64,000 bases of DNA from Diprion similis (lineage: Eukaryota > Arthropoda > Insecta > Hymenoptera > Diprionidae). The notes under the pieces were generated by a model. The model searched no databases. It was given only the letters and a program-made list of their open reading frames with translations, and was not told the origin of the DNA. Position numbers and translations under genes: made by a program. Position 1 is the first letter of the stretch; each line of letters begins with the position of its first letter. Below are positions 1 through 11,830 of the stretch, piece by piece. The DNA lies in NCBI RefSeq assembly GCF_021155765.1, contig NC_060108.1, forward strand, positions 17,137,025 to 17,201,024, given 5' to 3'.

Positions 1-3000
1 TCCGAATTGATTCGTATGACCGTTTCTAGGCTAATTGGAACCCCAGGAACTCAACAAACACATTGAAAAAAGCGTAGGACCAACAGCAGAGAAATGACAA
101 TGAAAATCTGCAGTTTTTTGGCTGTATCTTTTGATCCGTTGCTCGCAGCGTATTGAGACTGCGCCCAATCGATTTCTCTCGCAAAATTACGTCGGAATAG
201 GGCCTGAAAGAATTAATTGCAGCACTTTTCAAAATCTTCGAAATTTTCGCCAAAAATCCAAAGGGGTTAGCCTAACTTTTTTTGCGATTTTTGGATCCGA
301 AAATTTCTGGTCTCCGAATTGATTTGTATGACCGTTTCTAGGCTAATTGGAACCCCAGGAACTCAAGAAACACATTGAAAAAAGCGTAGGACCAACAGCA
401 GAGAAATGACAATGAAAATCTGCAGTTTTTTGGCTGTATCTTTTGATCCGTTGCTCGCAGCGTATTGGGACTGCGCTCAATCGATTTCTCTCGCAAAATT
501 ACGTCGGAATAGGGCCTGAAAGAATTAATTGCAGCACTTTCCAAAATCTTCGAAATTTTAGCCAAAAATCCAAAGGGGTTAGCCTTACTTTTTTTGCGAT
601 TTCTGGATCCGAAAATTTCTGGTCTCCGAATTGATTTGTATGACCGTTTCTAGGCTAATTGGAACCCCAGGAACTCAAAAAACACATTGAAAAAAGCGTA
701 GGACCAACAGCAGAGAAATGACAATGAAAATCTGCTGTTTTTTGGCTGTATCTCCTGATCCGTTGCTCGCAGCGTATTGGGACTGCGCTCAATCGATTTC
801 TCTCGCAAAATTACGTCGGAATAGGGCCTGAAAGAATTAATTGCAGCACTTTCCAAAATCTTCGAAATTTTCGCCAAAAATCCAAAGGGGTTAGCCTTAC
901 TTTTTTTGCGATTTTTGGATCCGAAAATTTCTGGTCTCCGAATTGATTTGTATGACCGTTTCAAGGCTAATATGAACCCCAGGAACTCAAAAAACACATT
1001 GAAAAAAGCGTAGGACCAACAGCAGAGAAATGACAATGAAAATCTGCCGTTTTTTGGCTGTATCTTTTGATCCGTTGCTCGCAGCGTATTGGGACTGCGC
1101 TCAATCGATTTCTCTCGCGAAATTACGTCGGAATAGGGCCTGAAAGAATTAATTGCAGCACTTTTCAAAATCTTCGAAATTTTCGCCAAAAATCCAAAGG
1201 GGTTAGCCTTACTTTTTTTGCGATTTTTGGATCCAAAAATTTCTGGTCTCCGAATTGATTTGTATGACCGTTTCTAGGCTAATTGGAACCCCAGGAACTC
1301 AAAATACACATTGAAAAAAGCGTAGGACCAACAGCAGAGAAATGACAATGAAAATCTGCAGTTTTTTGGCTGTATCTTTTGATCCGTTGCTCGCAGCGTA
1401 TTGGGACTGCGCTCAATCGATTTCTCTCGCAAAATTACGTCGGAATAGGGCCTGAAAGAATTAATTGCAGCACTTTTCAAAATCGTCGAAATTTTTGGCA
1501 AAAATCCAAAGGGGTTAGCCTTACTTTTTTTGCGATTTTTGGATCCGAAAATTTCTGGTCTCCGAATTGATTTGTATGACCGTTTCTAGGCCAATTGGAA
1601 CCCCAGGAACTCAAAAAACACATTGAAAAAAGCGTAGGACCAACAGCAGAGAAATGACAATGAAAATCTGCAGTTTTTTGGCTGTATCTTTTGATCCGTT
1701 GCTCGCAGCGTATTGGGACTGCGCTCAATCGATTTCTCTCGCAAAATTACGTCGGAATAGGGCCTGAAAGAATTAATTGCAGCACTTTTCAAAATCTTCG
1801 AAATTTTCGCCAAAAATCCAAAGGGGTTAGCCTTACTTTTTTTGCGATTTTTGGATCCGAAAATTTCTGGTCTCCGAATTGATTTGTATGACCGTTTCTA
1901 GGCTAATTGGAACCCCAGGAACTCAAAAAACACATTGAAAAAAGCGTAGGACCAACAGCAGAGAAATGACAATGAAAATCTGCAGTTTTTTGGCTGTATC
2001 TTTTGATCCGTTGCTCGCAGCGTATTGGGACTGCGCTCAATCGATTTCTCTCGCAAAATTACGTCGGAATAGGGCCTGAAAGAATTAATTGCAGCACTTT
2101 CCAAAATCTTCGAAATTTTAGCCAAAAATCCAAAGGGGTTAGCCTTACTTTTTTTGCGATTTCTGGATCCGAAAATTTCTGGTCTCCGAATTGATTTGTA
2201 TGACCGTTTCTAGGCTAATTGGAACCCCAGGAACTCAAAAAACACATTGAAAAAAGCGTAGGACCAACAGCAGAGAAATGACAATGAAAATCTGCTGTTT
2301 TTTGGCTGTATCTCCTGATCCGTTGCTCGCAGCGTATTGGGACTGCGCTCAATCGATTTCTCTCGCAAAATTACGTCGGAATAGGGCCTGAAAGAATTAA
2401 TTGCAGCTTTTTCCAAAATCTTCGAAATTTTCGCCAAAAATCCAAAGGGGTTAGCCTTACTTTTTTTGCGATTTTTGGATCCGAAAATTTCTGGTCTCCG
2501 AATTGATTTGTATGACCGTTTCTAGGCTAATATGAACCCCAGGAACTCAAAAAACACATTGAAAAAAGCGTGGGACCAACAGCAGAGAAATGACGATGGA
2601 AATCTGCTGTTTTTTGGCTGTATCTTCTGATCCGTTGGTCGCAGCGTATTGGGACTGCGCTCATTCGATTTCTCTCGCAAAATTACGTCGGAATAGGGCC
2701 TGAAAGAATTAATTGCAGCACTTTTCAAAATCTTCGAAATTTCCGCTAAAAATCCAAAGGGGTTAGCCTCACTTTTTTTGCGATTTTTGGATCCGAAAAT
2801 TTCTGGTCTCCGAATTGATTTGTATGACCGTTTCTAGGCTAATTGGAACCCCAGGAACTCAAAAAACACATTGAAAAAAGCGTAGGACCAACAGCAGAGA
2901 AATGACAATGAAAATCTGCAGTTTTCTGGCTGTATCTTTTGATCCGTTGCTCGCAGCGTATTGGGACTGCGCTCAATCGATTTCTCTCGCAAAACTACGT

Positions 3001-3650
3001 CGGAATAGGGCCTGACAGAATTAATTGCAGCACTTCTCAAAATCGTCGAAATTTTTGGCAAAAATCCAAAGGGGTTACTTTTTTTATGATTCTCGGAGCC
3101 GAAAATTTCTAGTCTCCGAATTGATGTGTATGACCGTTTCTAGGCTAATTGGAACCCCAGGAACTCAAAATCACATTGACAAAAGCGTAGGACCAACAGC
3201 AGAGAAATGACAATGAAAATCTGCAGTTTTTTGGCTGTATCCCCTGATCCGTTGCTCGCAGCGTATTGGGACTGCGCTCAATCGATTTTTCTCGCAAAAT
3301 TACGTCGGAATAGGGCCTGACAGAAACAATTGCAGCACTTTTCAGAACCGTCGAAATTTCCGCAAAAAATCCAAAGGGGTCAGCCTTACTTTCTTGGTCA
3401 TTCTCGGAGCCGAGAATTTTTCGTCTCGGAATCGATCAGTATGACCCTTTCCAGATTAATTGGACGCCCAGGAACTCAGAAAACACAACAAACAAAGCGT
3501 AAGACCACCAGCAGAGAAATCATAAGGGAACGACCATTTATTCATAAGTGGCAAACGGAAGTACATCGTATTTTGACTGTTATTCCTGATTTGTTGCTCG
3601 CAGCCGATTTGGACCGTACGCAATCAATACCTATCACACCACCATATCGA
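1..3650. repeat. Satellite array, 312-bp monomer in a 1,560-bp higher-order repeat
   Basis: The motif GACCGTTTCTAGGCTAAT recurs with small variants at 18, 330, 642, 954, 1266, 1578, 1890, 2202, 2514 and 2826, exactly 312 bp apart, then at about 3132 and 3442 (steps of 306 and 310). Neighbouring monomers differ at several sites, but monomers five apart share private variants. Those at 330 and 1890 share CGAAATTTTAGCC and GATTTCTGGATCC. Those at 642 and 2202 share CTGCTGTTTT with TATCTCCTGATCC. Those at 954 and 2514 share GGCTAATATGAACCCC. Those at 1266 and 2826 share AAATCGTCGAAATTTTTGGC. This is a five-monomer higher-order unit of 1,560 bp. The array continues past the left edge of the window. 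Its right end decays: the last two units are shorter and diverged, and a very degraded unit can be followed to about 3,650. Each monomer has ORFs of 75 codons (minus) and 63 codons (plus), kept open because 312 is a multiple of 3; they look non-coding. Confidence 0.95.
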
Positions 3651-4426
3651 CGTCTCGCCGCAAGTCAATCTTCTCAGCCTCATTGCGATCCGACTAATTC
3701 CCGAGTTTACCCTGGGTCATGATAGTTCTACCATAAAAATTCCTTTCGCTTCGAATTGCCCAACAGACATCTATACGATCACTCCGGCGACAAGCGACGA
3801 ATGATGTGTCGAACGTTACATCAACTTGAACTTAGATGAGTAGAAAGTTCCGGTTTTTCATGTGAAACATTCGAGCGTCATTGCAGCAGTTCCAAACTGT
3901 GCAGAGTCACCTTTCAAGAATATTTCAGGAACTTTGTAAAGCAATACCCGTTCATCGAATATACAGATGCAGACATACGGTAAGATCGCTCCAACTCTAC
4001 TTATTTCGATTCCAGCATTTTCTTTACCTTCGAAATATGGTTTGAGCTTTTCGAACAATTGTTATCACCCTCTTAATTGATCGCACAAAGAATAGTCCGA
4101 AGATTGGCTGCATGAGTTGGTCACTGGGCGAAAAATCTTTGGCATGCTTTATAAGTTATCGCTAGTTTTTCTGTCAGTGCTATCTTCAGGAACTACGACA
4201 TTTTCATGACACACTTCAGGATTCAAAATACCATTACATTACATTTCATGAGCTGTTGGTGTTATCATCTTTCCTAGCCTTATCCTCAGCCAGTTTGGAC
4301 AATAAATCTATTATACTTCCTCCTCAAGGTTCTCAGAAGCCTGATTGGCGGCAACCCAACAGTGCTTTCTGCCATCGGATGTGCCTTCATCTTGGGTATC
4401 ACAAAATTATATTTTCTGTTTTTCGT
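3651..4426. other. Unique sequence next to the satellite, no recognisable gene
   Basis: After the last degraded satellite unit the sequence becomes unique. A 66-codon minus-strand ORF (3858-4058) and scattered open stretches on both strands around 4,100-4,400 could be remnants of a decayed coding element. I recognise no domain and find no splice-consistent gene model. It is best treated as intergenic. Confidence 0.4.
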
Positions 4427-4558
4427 AAAGTAATAAAGTAAAAAGTAAAAAAGTAAATCAAATAATCAAAAATTATATTTACATACTTTCACAAAGTAAT
4501 AAACTAAAAAGTCAAAAAGTAAAGTAACTGATCAAAAATAATACTTACGTACTTCTAC
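4427..4558. repeat. Two-copy tandem duplication, about 66 bp
   Basis: Two adjacent A/T-rich copies start at 4427 (AAAGTAATAAAGTAAAAAGT) and 4493 (AAAGTAATAAACTAAAAAGT). Both continue through TCAAAAATTATATTTACATACTT-like sequence. They differ at several positions, so the duplication is not recent. Confidence 0.8.
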
Positions 4559-6189
4559 TGAACGGATAGTTAACGAAAGCTAACTCAGATTGTATGTCAC
4601 CTTTTCATTCTCATTCAAGCTTCCACAGCTATGAAATGAATGCAGTACAAAGTCATCAGAAGACTGAAGTGCTATATTTGGACTTCACGAGTAGGTAATA
4701 CATAAGTCAGTCTTACAATGAGTAATCAACATGAGCTGGTCCCTTGCTTCACGTAGCAATCATCAACGGTCTCGATGTAGTCGTTTATTCCGTTCATTCT
4801 CAATTTTTTTATATTTTACACATTCTAGTGAAACTCATAACTCGCAAGCAATTCAGTATTCTCTACACCTACAACAGACCCAGTCAGAACCAGCTGCACG
4901 AAAACAGGGCAAATTAGACGAATACCCCAGACAACAATTCACATCTGGAACGAATGCCTTACAGAACTAATGTGACGTTCCGGGCGTTTTTAAAATACTT
5001 ACTTGTTACGCTCACCAGAAGTTATTGTCATTTTCGTACACACTTGACTGCAAACTTCATAAAATTGAATTTCATCTGCCCCCCCCCTGCCCCCGGGCAT
5101 ACCGTGGCATACCATCAAATCCCTACATGCAATTAAATCACATGAAACACGGTATGTGATAATAAAAATTTTATTTCCAAATGAGACAAGTGTAGGAATT
5201 AGGATCTAACGATTTCTTGGAATGGATTGTTGTAACAACGTCGTGGCGTCATGTCTTCTGAACGAATGGATCAGTTCGTAAGCGGTATAGCTACACGTAA
5301 CTTTCGATCGATTCTACAATCAATTTATCCTTTACCGCAGACTCATTTTTCAATTGTAATTGAATTCGCTTATTGACGTACAATCCTATCCAAAAAATCC
5401 AGCGTACATGATGAATCATTTATACGTAGCAATAATAATAATTCTTACGATTAATAGTTATGGTAATAATCCATAAGTAAATATGTACTTTGGGCTAGGT
5501 AAGCCGGATACAGATCAATGGAAAAATTCATTACACGAGGAGGAGGACTTCTGGACTGGGAATTTTTATTTTCTATTTTCATCTCGTCGTTTTATTATAC
5601 CAATTTTTTTTTTTTTTTTCTTCTTTTTTTTTCAAAGGATGACATTACAGCATTGACATATCAACATCGAAGCAACTGCACGCCGCTCACTCTCAAATCT
5701 ATACACAAAATTCAATATGCTATTATGAAAGAAAGTGAGATTTTCAGAGTAAATAACAATGATGGTCATCATAATAATTGATCCATTGCATCCCTATTTT
5801 GTTGAAAATCGTCGCGTCGATTCTGCGCATTTGTTTCTATACAATGTAACGCGAGTTTATACGCCTCAAAATCATTCGGGATAAGCTGCAGCGAGAATGT
5901 CACTGACAGTTACGGTCGTTTGTCAATATTTGTTTAACCTTAGCGAAATCCAGAAAAATACATTATCGGAGTATGCGGCTGCAGTAGTATAGCACTCTTC
6001 ATTTGGTATAAGATCAAATTTACAACATTTCTTTATCATTATATATTTCATTATAATATATTTCTGATCTTAATTCCTTCAATTCGGATGAAATTAAAAT
6101 ATCTCACTGTCGGATATAGATATATCTTTCGGTACGTATTATTACTATAATTGAATATAAAATAAGGAATACAACCCAATGATGACGAA

Positions 6190-6356
6190 AACGGCAATTG
6201 TAACAATAACAATAACAGTAATAATAATAACAACCCCAATAATAGTAATGATGATGATATTAATAATAATCAGAACAACAGCAACAACGATAGTAATAAT
6301 AAAAGTTGTAATAGTAATAATAATAATTATAATAATAACGATAATAATCATTCAAT
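6190..6356. repeat. Imperfect AAT/ATA trinucleotide microsatellite zone
   Basis: The stretch is dominated by interrupted AAT, ATA and AAC triplets. Open frames on both strands here translate to low-complexity Ile/Thr/Val strings and are not genes. Confidence 0.85.
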
Positions 6357-6658
6357 TAACACAAGATATTTTATATTAATGTATAACTAATCATAAATTT
6401 CATAATTTTTCTCGCATATCAACAGTCGTAATCATTTCGTTGAATATAATAATGAAATTATTTTTAAACGCACGCTACATACAGCACTTGAACATCAAAT
6501 CCTCTTCTTGTACATAATATGTTATGTTGATCCAATGAACCAGCCGAACTGAAGACGTAACGTCGAGGAGTCATTGCGTTAGCTGACCCGTTTAATTTTG
6601 AAATATCCTAGAATAATCACAACGTTACCCGATAGCCCTTCATTTCATTTTCATTTAT

Positions 6659-6703
6659 TTATTTGGGAAATCTTTTCACGCCCTGCGCGAGTACTTAATA
6701 TTA
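6659..6703 (+). repeat. Direct repeat, copy 1 of 2
   Basis: The core TGGGAAATCTTTTCACGCCC continues into CTGCGCGAGTACTTAATATTA. The same string recurs about 303 bp downstream with a few substitutions. The intervening sequence is unique. Confidence 0.75.
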
Positions 6704-6961
6704 AAATGAAGCCACTGCGTGAACATTTTTTCGGTAAAGTTAATCATTTTGGAGATAACAGCGAAAGAACGAGAATTTGGGGTGAATATCAACTTGAGTG
6801 ACCTGTACCATTTCACCAGCGTGAGTTGCACTCACGACGTTTAAGGCACTTTACAAGATCGTTCAATTCTGCGTAAATTGCGACCAAGACCAATGTGATA
6901 TCATAAAATTCCGCTGAGTTGTAGAGATTTGAAATAAAAAACACTTCGATTCACGTGTATT

Positions 6962-7007
6962 TTATATGGGAAATCTTTTCACGCCCTGGGCGAGTACTTG
7001 ATAATAA
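6962..7007 (+). repeat. Direct repeat, copy 2 of 2
   Basis: This is the second copy of the block near 6659, with CTGGGCGAGTACTTGATAATA after the shared core. It could be a local segmental duplication or the ends of an unrecognised mobile element. No target-site duplication was identified. Confidence 0.75.
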
Positions 7008-7399
7008 TATTAAGAGCTATAACTTTTAGGGAATTTTGTGTTCGACATATCGAACAAAATTTTTTATGGGGACTGAAAAAAAACAGTCGTTCAAAAAAAA
7101 ACACCCTAATGTATTGTTACAAAGGATAAAATCACCCGTTTTACCCCCTTTTCTAATGATCTAGTAGTCGGCATGTGACGCAAGAAAACTAAGTCTTCTT
7201 ATGTCATCAAATGAATAAGGTTGCTGCGTCAACCGCTATTATTGTAAAAACAGATCTGTTTCAGACTTTGAGCTGATAACACGTTCTTTACCCCAAATAC
7301 ATTTTTCTCAAAGCATATTTCTCATTTAGCGCCTTTTAATTGCTCACCTAACTAAGCTTCTTACCCTCGTTTTATTCGTTACACCAAAAAGTGTAACAG

Positions 7400-7425
7400 T
7401 ATATATATATATATATATATATATA
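7400..7425. repeat. (TA)13 microsatellite
   Basis: Uninterrupted TA dinucleotide run between GTGTAACAG and CCCACTTTTGGG. Confidence 0.95.
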
Positions 7426-8780
7426 CCCACTTTTGGGTTTAACAGGTATAAACGTAGGAGGGAGTTCTTGATTTTTATTCAAGACGATAAAAGCCCTGGC
7501 AATGAACCTGGAAAGCCTCTTTTAAAAAACGGCAGCCTTCCGATAACCTTAGCAAATACTTACATTCGTTTCTCACTTCTCAATTCAAGTGCTCGAAAAT
7601 GAATGCACCACTTTCTCACCTCCCCGAGATGTCTCAAGAAACACTCAGGCACTCGAAGCACGTGACCTCTGCGAACTGAAAATTGATCGGAAAACCGATT
7701 CCCACTCACCTCGGCAAATACGCCTCGATATAAGAATATACCCATACTACCATGTTGTCTATGACGCCGAGTTATAAAACAGCCCGCCGAGTAAGCAGCC
7801 GAAATTTTTCTCATTTAAAAAATCTTGCCCGCTAAAACAAAGCCTAGGGATAAGTTAAAAACTGTAAAATTCACGCACCGACGACTTTTTGCACCACGAG
7901 GCGGCGTTATCGTTTCGGTGAACTTCACCGTCTTCGCATAATCAAGGTATAACAAGCTCGGTTTTCGCCGTGAGTCTGGTAATCGCCTATTCTGAAAACC
8001 CGATGGCGGGTACACGTTCCGAAAGCACTCCGGAAAGTGCAATGAGCATAACTCTTCAACTTTATTTTTATGCTCCGTTGTAAAAACGTTTTTGTATCAA
8101 CCAAATAACACACGCGCGACTGCACGTTCGGAATATTGCGTTGTACGTTGAATAGCCTACGTGCTTGAGAAACTAATAATATATTTATCCGGTAAAGAAT
8201 CCAGCGACAGAATTCATCGTGTCAAGGTTCCATAGAAACTTTACGAGCTTGAAAAAGGATTCCTCTAACCGAGATGTAAACGTCAGACTCGAAATTCTTT
8301 TCTTCGAGATTCAAATTCTTCTCGTTTTTCTATCCATCGAAATGTACGAAGCAAATTTGAACTATTTATTCCACCAATCACAAACGCCACTCACTTGTCA
8401 TTGCAAAGTTCGAATTTATGAAACATCCAACATCCAAATCGCTCTTCGTTAACTCTAATGGTATTTGAACAGTAATATATACCTTTATCACTTATCGTTA
8501 GCTAGACTTTTCCCGTCTTGATTGACAATAAGCCGGTTTACAGCCCCTACAAGGTGAGAACAGACGAGATTTGATACAAGGCAAGGTAAGACGTATACCT
8601 ATGCACAAGACGTTGAAATACATGCTGACGTAAATGTCTGTGTGGGTGAATTGAAGCTGTCAGGTAGCGAACGCGGTGAACAAAGAATACTAATCCGTAT
8701 TCGAAGGTGTGTTGGAGTATCAAAGAATGAGTAAGGAGAATCTGAAAGTTATTCTCGGGTAAAGAGAGGGGGCGAAAAGG

Positions 8781-8810
8781 AGAGAAGAGAAGAGAAGAGA
8801 AGAGAAGAGA
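8781..8810. repeat. (AGAGA)6 pentanucleotide repeat
   Basis: Six perfect AGAGA units in tandem inside a purine-rich stretch. Confidence 0.9.
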
Positions 8811-11796
8811 ACTCCCGCTGAAGGGCTAATGAAATTAAAGGATGATTAAAAAGTTCCCGCGGATTCATCTCTGGTTAAAACACAGTCATAAGAATACATA
8901 TTAACTTTGTTTCGAATTGAACGAAGACGCGGAAGAGCCGGGGAACCGTGGATTAAGTGAATTATACATTTTTCGATTTCGATTGTAAATTGAATCAAGG
9001 ATAAAAGTATAAGATTCCTCAGCAATTCTGTGTAGTTGAGTAAATCAATGACGTATTGAAACATCTTGGATGGATATACGCGGCTCAAAGCATTCACGAT
9101 GTCTTCGATGTCTTTGTAATTTACGCCCACTAAGTGTGTTTGGAAGCAAAACGTCCAACTTTTTAATGAACAAAGTTACCGAGAGTGATCTTAGACGCTG
9201 ACTTTATAAGCATTACTCATAAACCTGGCGGAATTGCTCTACAAACAAATCGAGTGGCATATTGTGACACTCGAAAAGGGAAAGTGTCAATAGCACACCG
9301 TTTTTCGAGTAAAAAGCTGCACAAGTTTTGTTATTCAATCAAATTATGAACCTACGTGGGAAGGGGGATGAATAAATTCGCAAATACAAACAACTAACTA
9401 ATTACTAAGCGTTGCAAAAGACTTACCGGAAATTGGCGGACCTGCAAGATCGAAGCACAGTATAACCGACAGTCGCTGAATTCAGGTGAGACTCGGAGAA
9501 ATGATGGAGGTGATAGATATGACATTATCAGCGAGGTGGTCCAACGACGAGGATTCTGAAAAATTTCGATATCAATTATTCCCACGCTTACATCGATGTA
9601 ATTTTGCGAGAAAGAGCGATCGCGATTATAGTCTCAAATTGCAAATCAAACTACGCATTCAAAGATTACTCTAGAAAAACACATAAATTTCGTTGTATTT
9701 CTTTGACTGCTGGTCCTGCGATATTTAAGTGTTTTTTTTTTTCTCTAAATGTCTCGAGCATCATTTGACTATAACATGAAAATCCTAGTAATTTGCATAT
9801 TTTTAGTAAGTGGCAATTTCCAGCAGTAGAGACAAGATTCCTCTTATCCCGAGTAAAAAATTACAATGATAGAAAAGGTGGGGAAGATAGTGATTCATTT
9901 CTCTGCCTTATGTGATGGAGCAAAAACTTAGAATAGGGAGCCTCGATTAATTGGCGTATTAATTTCTCATCCAATTGAAACGTTGGATCCTAAAACATGC
10001 TACGCCTGGAATAATTACGTGGCTGATGGTAGGGTAATAGAAAGAAGAAGGAAGTAAAGAAAAGCAATAAAAAGTAATATTCCTGAATGAGAAAGTGTAC
10101 GCATCGTTCTCTTACGCCTCTCCAGCCTGATCCTTATATTTTCCCCTCTTCGTCCGTTCGCCTCTCGATGAAGCTTGTTTTTCGTAAATGGCCAAAGTTC
10201 GTCTCGCCCACCAATGCGAGACCCTACCCGATAGGCGACTATTACCGAAGCACGTGACGCAAAGAAATCGAATCTGAGCCCGCTATTCGCAGGCCAACAA
10301 TAACCCAAGCTGCTATGGCAAAACGACCCCTTCACTCCGCAGAGAGTCACTTTCAGGTAGGTAGCTACGGTGCAAGTGCAGGGATTAAATTCGTCCGAGA
10401 TTTCTATCTACGATTCGATACACGCAAAATTTTCACCAAGGAATACAAATTTTCTCACGGCAAAGCGAACTCTCTTATTTCAACTTTCACGGATGAATCG
10501 TATCAACTTTTTATTCACTCAAATACAGTAGACCGAGCTTGCGGAGCTTTACCGCAAAGGAGGAACGCAGGGATGAAGGCTCTTCAACTCCACGGTTGCG
10601 TAGCCAGGAGATTCTTGATAGCAAATTGCTGACGGCTACGGTTTGCGTGTCGCTCTCGCTTCCTTGCTTATATTTCGCCTCGCAAATCACTGCTAATGGG
10701 CCGCTCCCCTCGGTCTCGGGGTTTCGTCAACCAAGGCTATTAATTGTCTCTACGCACTCCACTGTTAATTACCACTATTTTATGCTTTTCATTGCGCGTG
10801 TGTGTGTTTTTCACGACCCCTCAAAATCACCCCAAACTTTTAATTTCTGACTGTCTGGTAAGGAAACGATGCATGATTTTCTAGCAGTCAATAATTTCGA
10901 TGGAATTTCAAAATCGCCGTCAGCACTGACTGCAACTTAAAAATTACGTCATCGCCAATCCTCTCGCGATTTGAGTTTTGCGAAGAATCCATCGTCTCAG
11001 GCTAAAAACTCCGCTTGAATAAAGACGCATAGAGGACTAGGGATTGGGATTAGGTTATAAAAAGCATTTGCTGTCATGTCCCGTATATCGTATACATCCC
11101 ATTGCCAGTTTCAGGAGTTTGCATATACCTGTACATAATGTATACGCGTATGCGGACGGCTATGTCTTGAAGGGAAGGGAGGCGAAGCGAGGCAGAGTGA
11201 AAACAGATTCGAGGATGGAGCTGGCTTTGATATGCAGATTTCGCACGCATCGCTGCATCAAGGCTGCTTGACACAACCTCGACTAATGCGTCCCTCCCCC
11301 ATGGATACATAGGTATACGTATACGTATAGGTAACGAGAGGTAAAGAGCTTTGTAACGTCTCTCGTAGATATTCCTACAAGCTTCAATATATGCTTCGAT
11401 AATACCAATAACGATATTGTCGTCTGCAGACGCAGACTTTCTATGAACCCAGCAATAAGGTATATACATATATATATGTATATATGCATTGCAGCCACAG
11501 GCGTGAAATGAAACTTGGAAAATATAGTACAGAACGTACAAGGAGTGAAAAAGCTTTCGCTAATATTGAAAATTCGATACTGGAAATGGTAAAGTGGAAT
11601 CATCACGCAGACTGACGACAAGAGGAAAGCTGATAATTGTCATGGACGTGAATATATATTCAAGGGGAGATGTGACAATTCTTTATGCGCAGACTTTGTA
11701 GTTGAGTTAATTTTAATTCCAGAGAGTATCGAACAAAGGAATAGATTAAACATTGTTTGGTCTATTTGCTCGCTCTGATTCTCGGCGAAGTGTTGC

Positions 11797-11799
<3 letters not shown>

Positions 11800-11827
<28 letters not shown>
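11800..11827. repeat. (GA)14 microsatellite
   Basis: Uninterrupted GA dinucleotide run. Confidence 0.95.

Positions 11828-11830
<3 letters not shown>

Larger units (their letters stand above)
4559..7399. other. Intergenic, A+T-rich, no gene seen
   Basis: No ORF here has a recognisable domain or a credible splice model. The stretch holds a pyrimidine tract at about 5604-5632, an ATA/AAT-rich microsatellite zone and a dispersed 45-bp direct repeat, listed separately. The ORFs rich in Ile or Thr near 6.1-6.4 kb are translations of the microsatellite. Confidence 0.6.

Noticed and set aside
26-3061. Repeated 75-codon minus-strand and 63-codon plus-strand ORFs, one of each in nearly every satellite monomer, and a 179-codon fusion at 650-1189
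   Set aside because: They are the same satellite sequence read in open frames that persist because 312 is divisible by 3. Both strands are open over the same bases, variants fall at all codon positions, and there is no domain or start context.
1-3650. CRISPR-like or other spaced-repeat array
   Set aside because: The whole 312-bp unit is repeated with no unique spacers, and the window is eukaryotic.
3858-4058. 66-codon minus-strand ORF as a real gene
   Set aside because: It has no recognised domain, no signal and no splice partner. It may be a fragment of a decayed element, but I cannot support that.
6145-6379. Ile-rich and Thr-rich ORFs resembling membrane segments
   Set aside because: They are translations of the AAT/ATA microsatellite on both strands.
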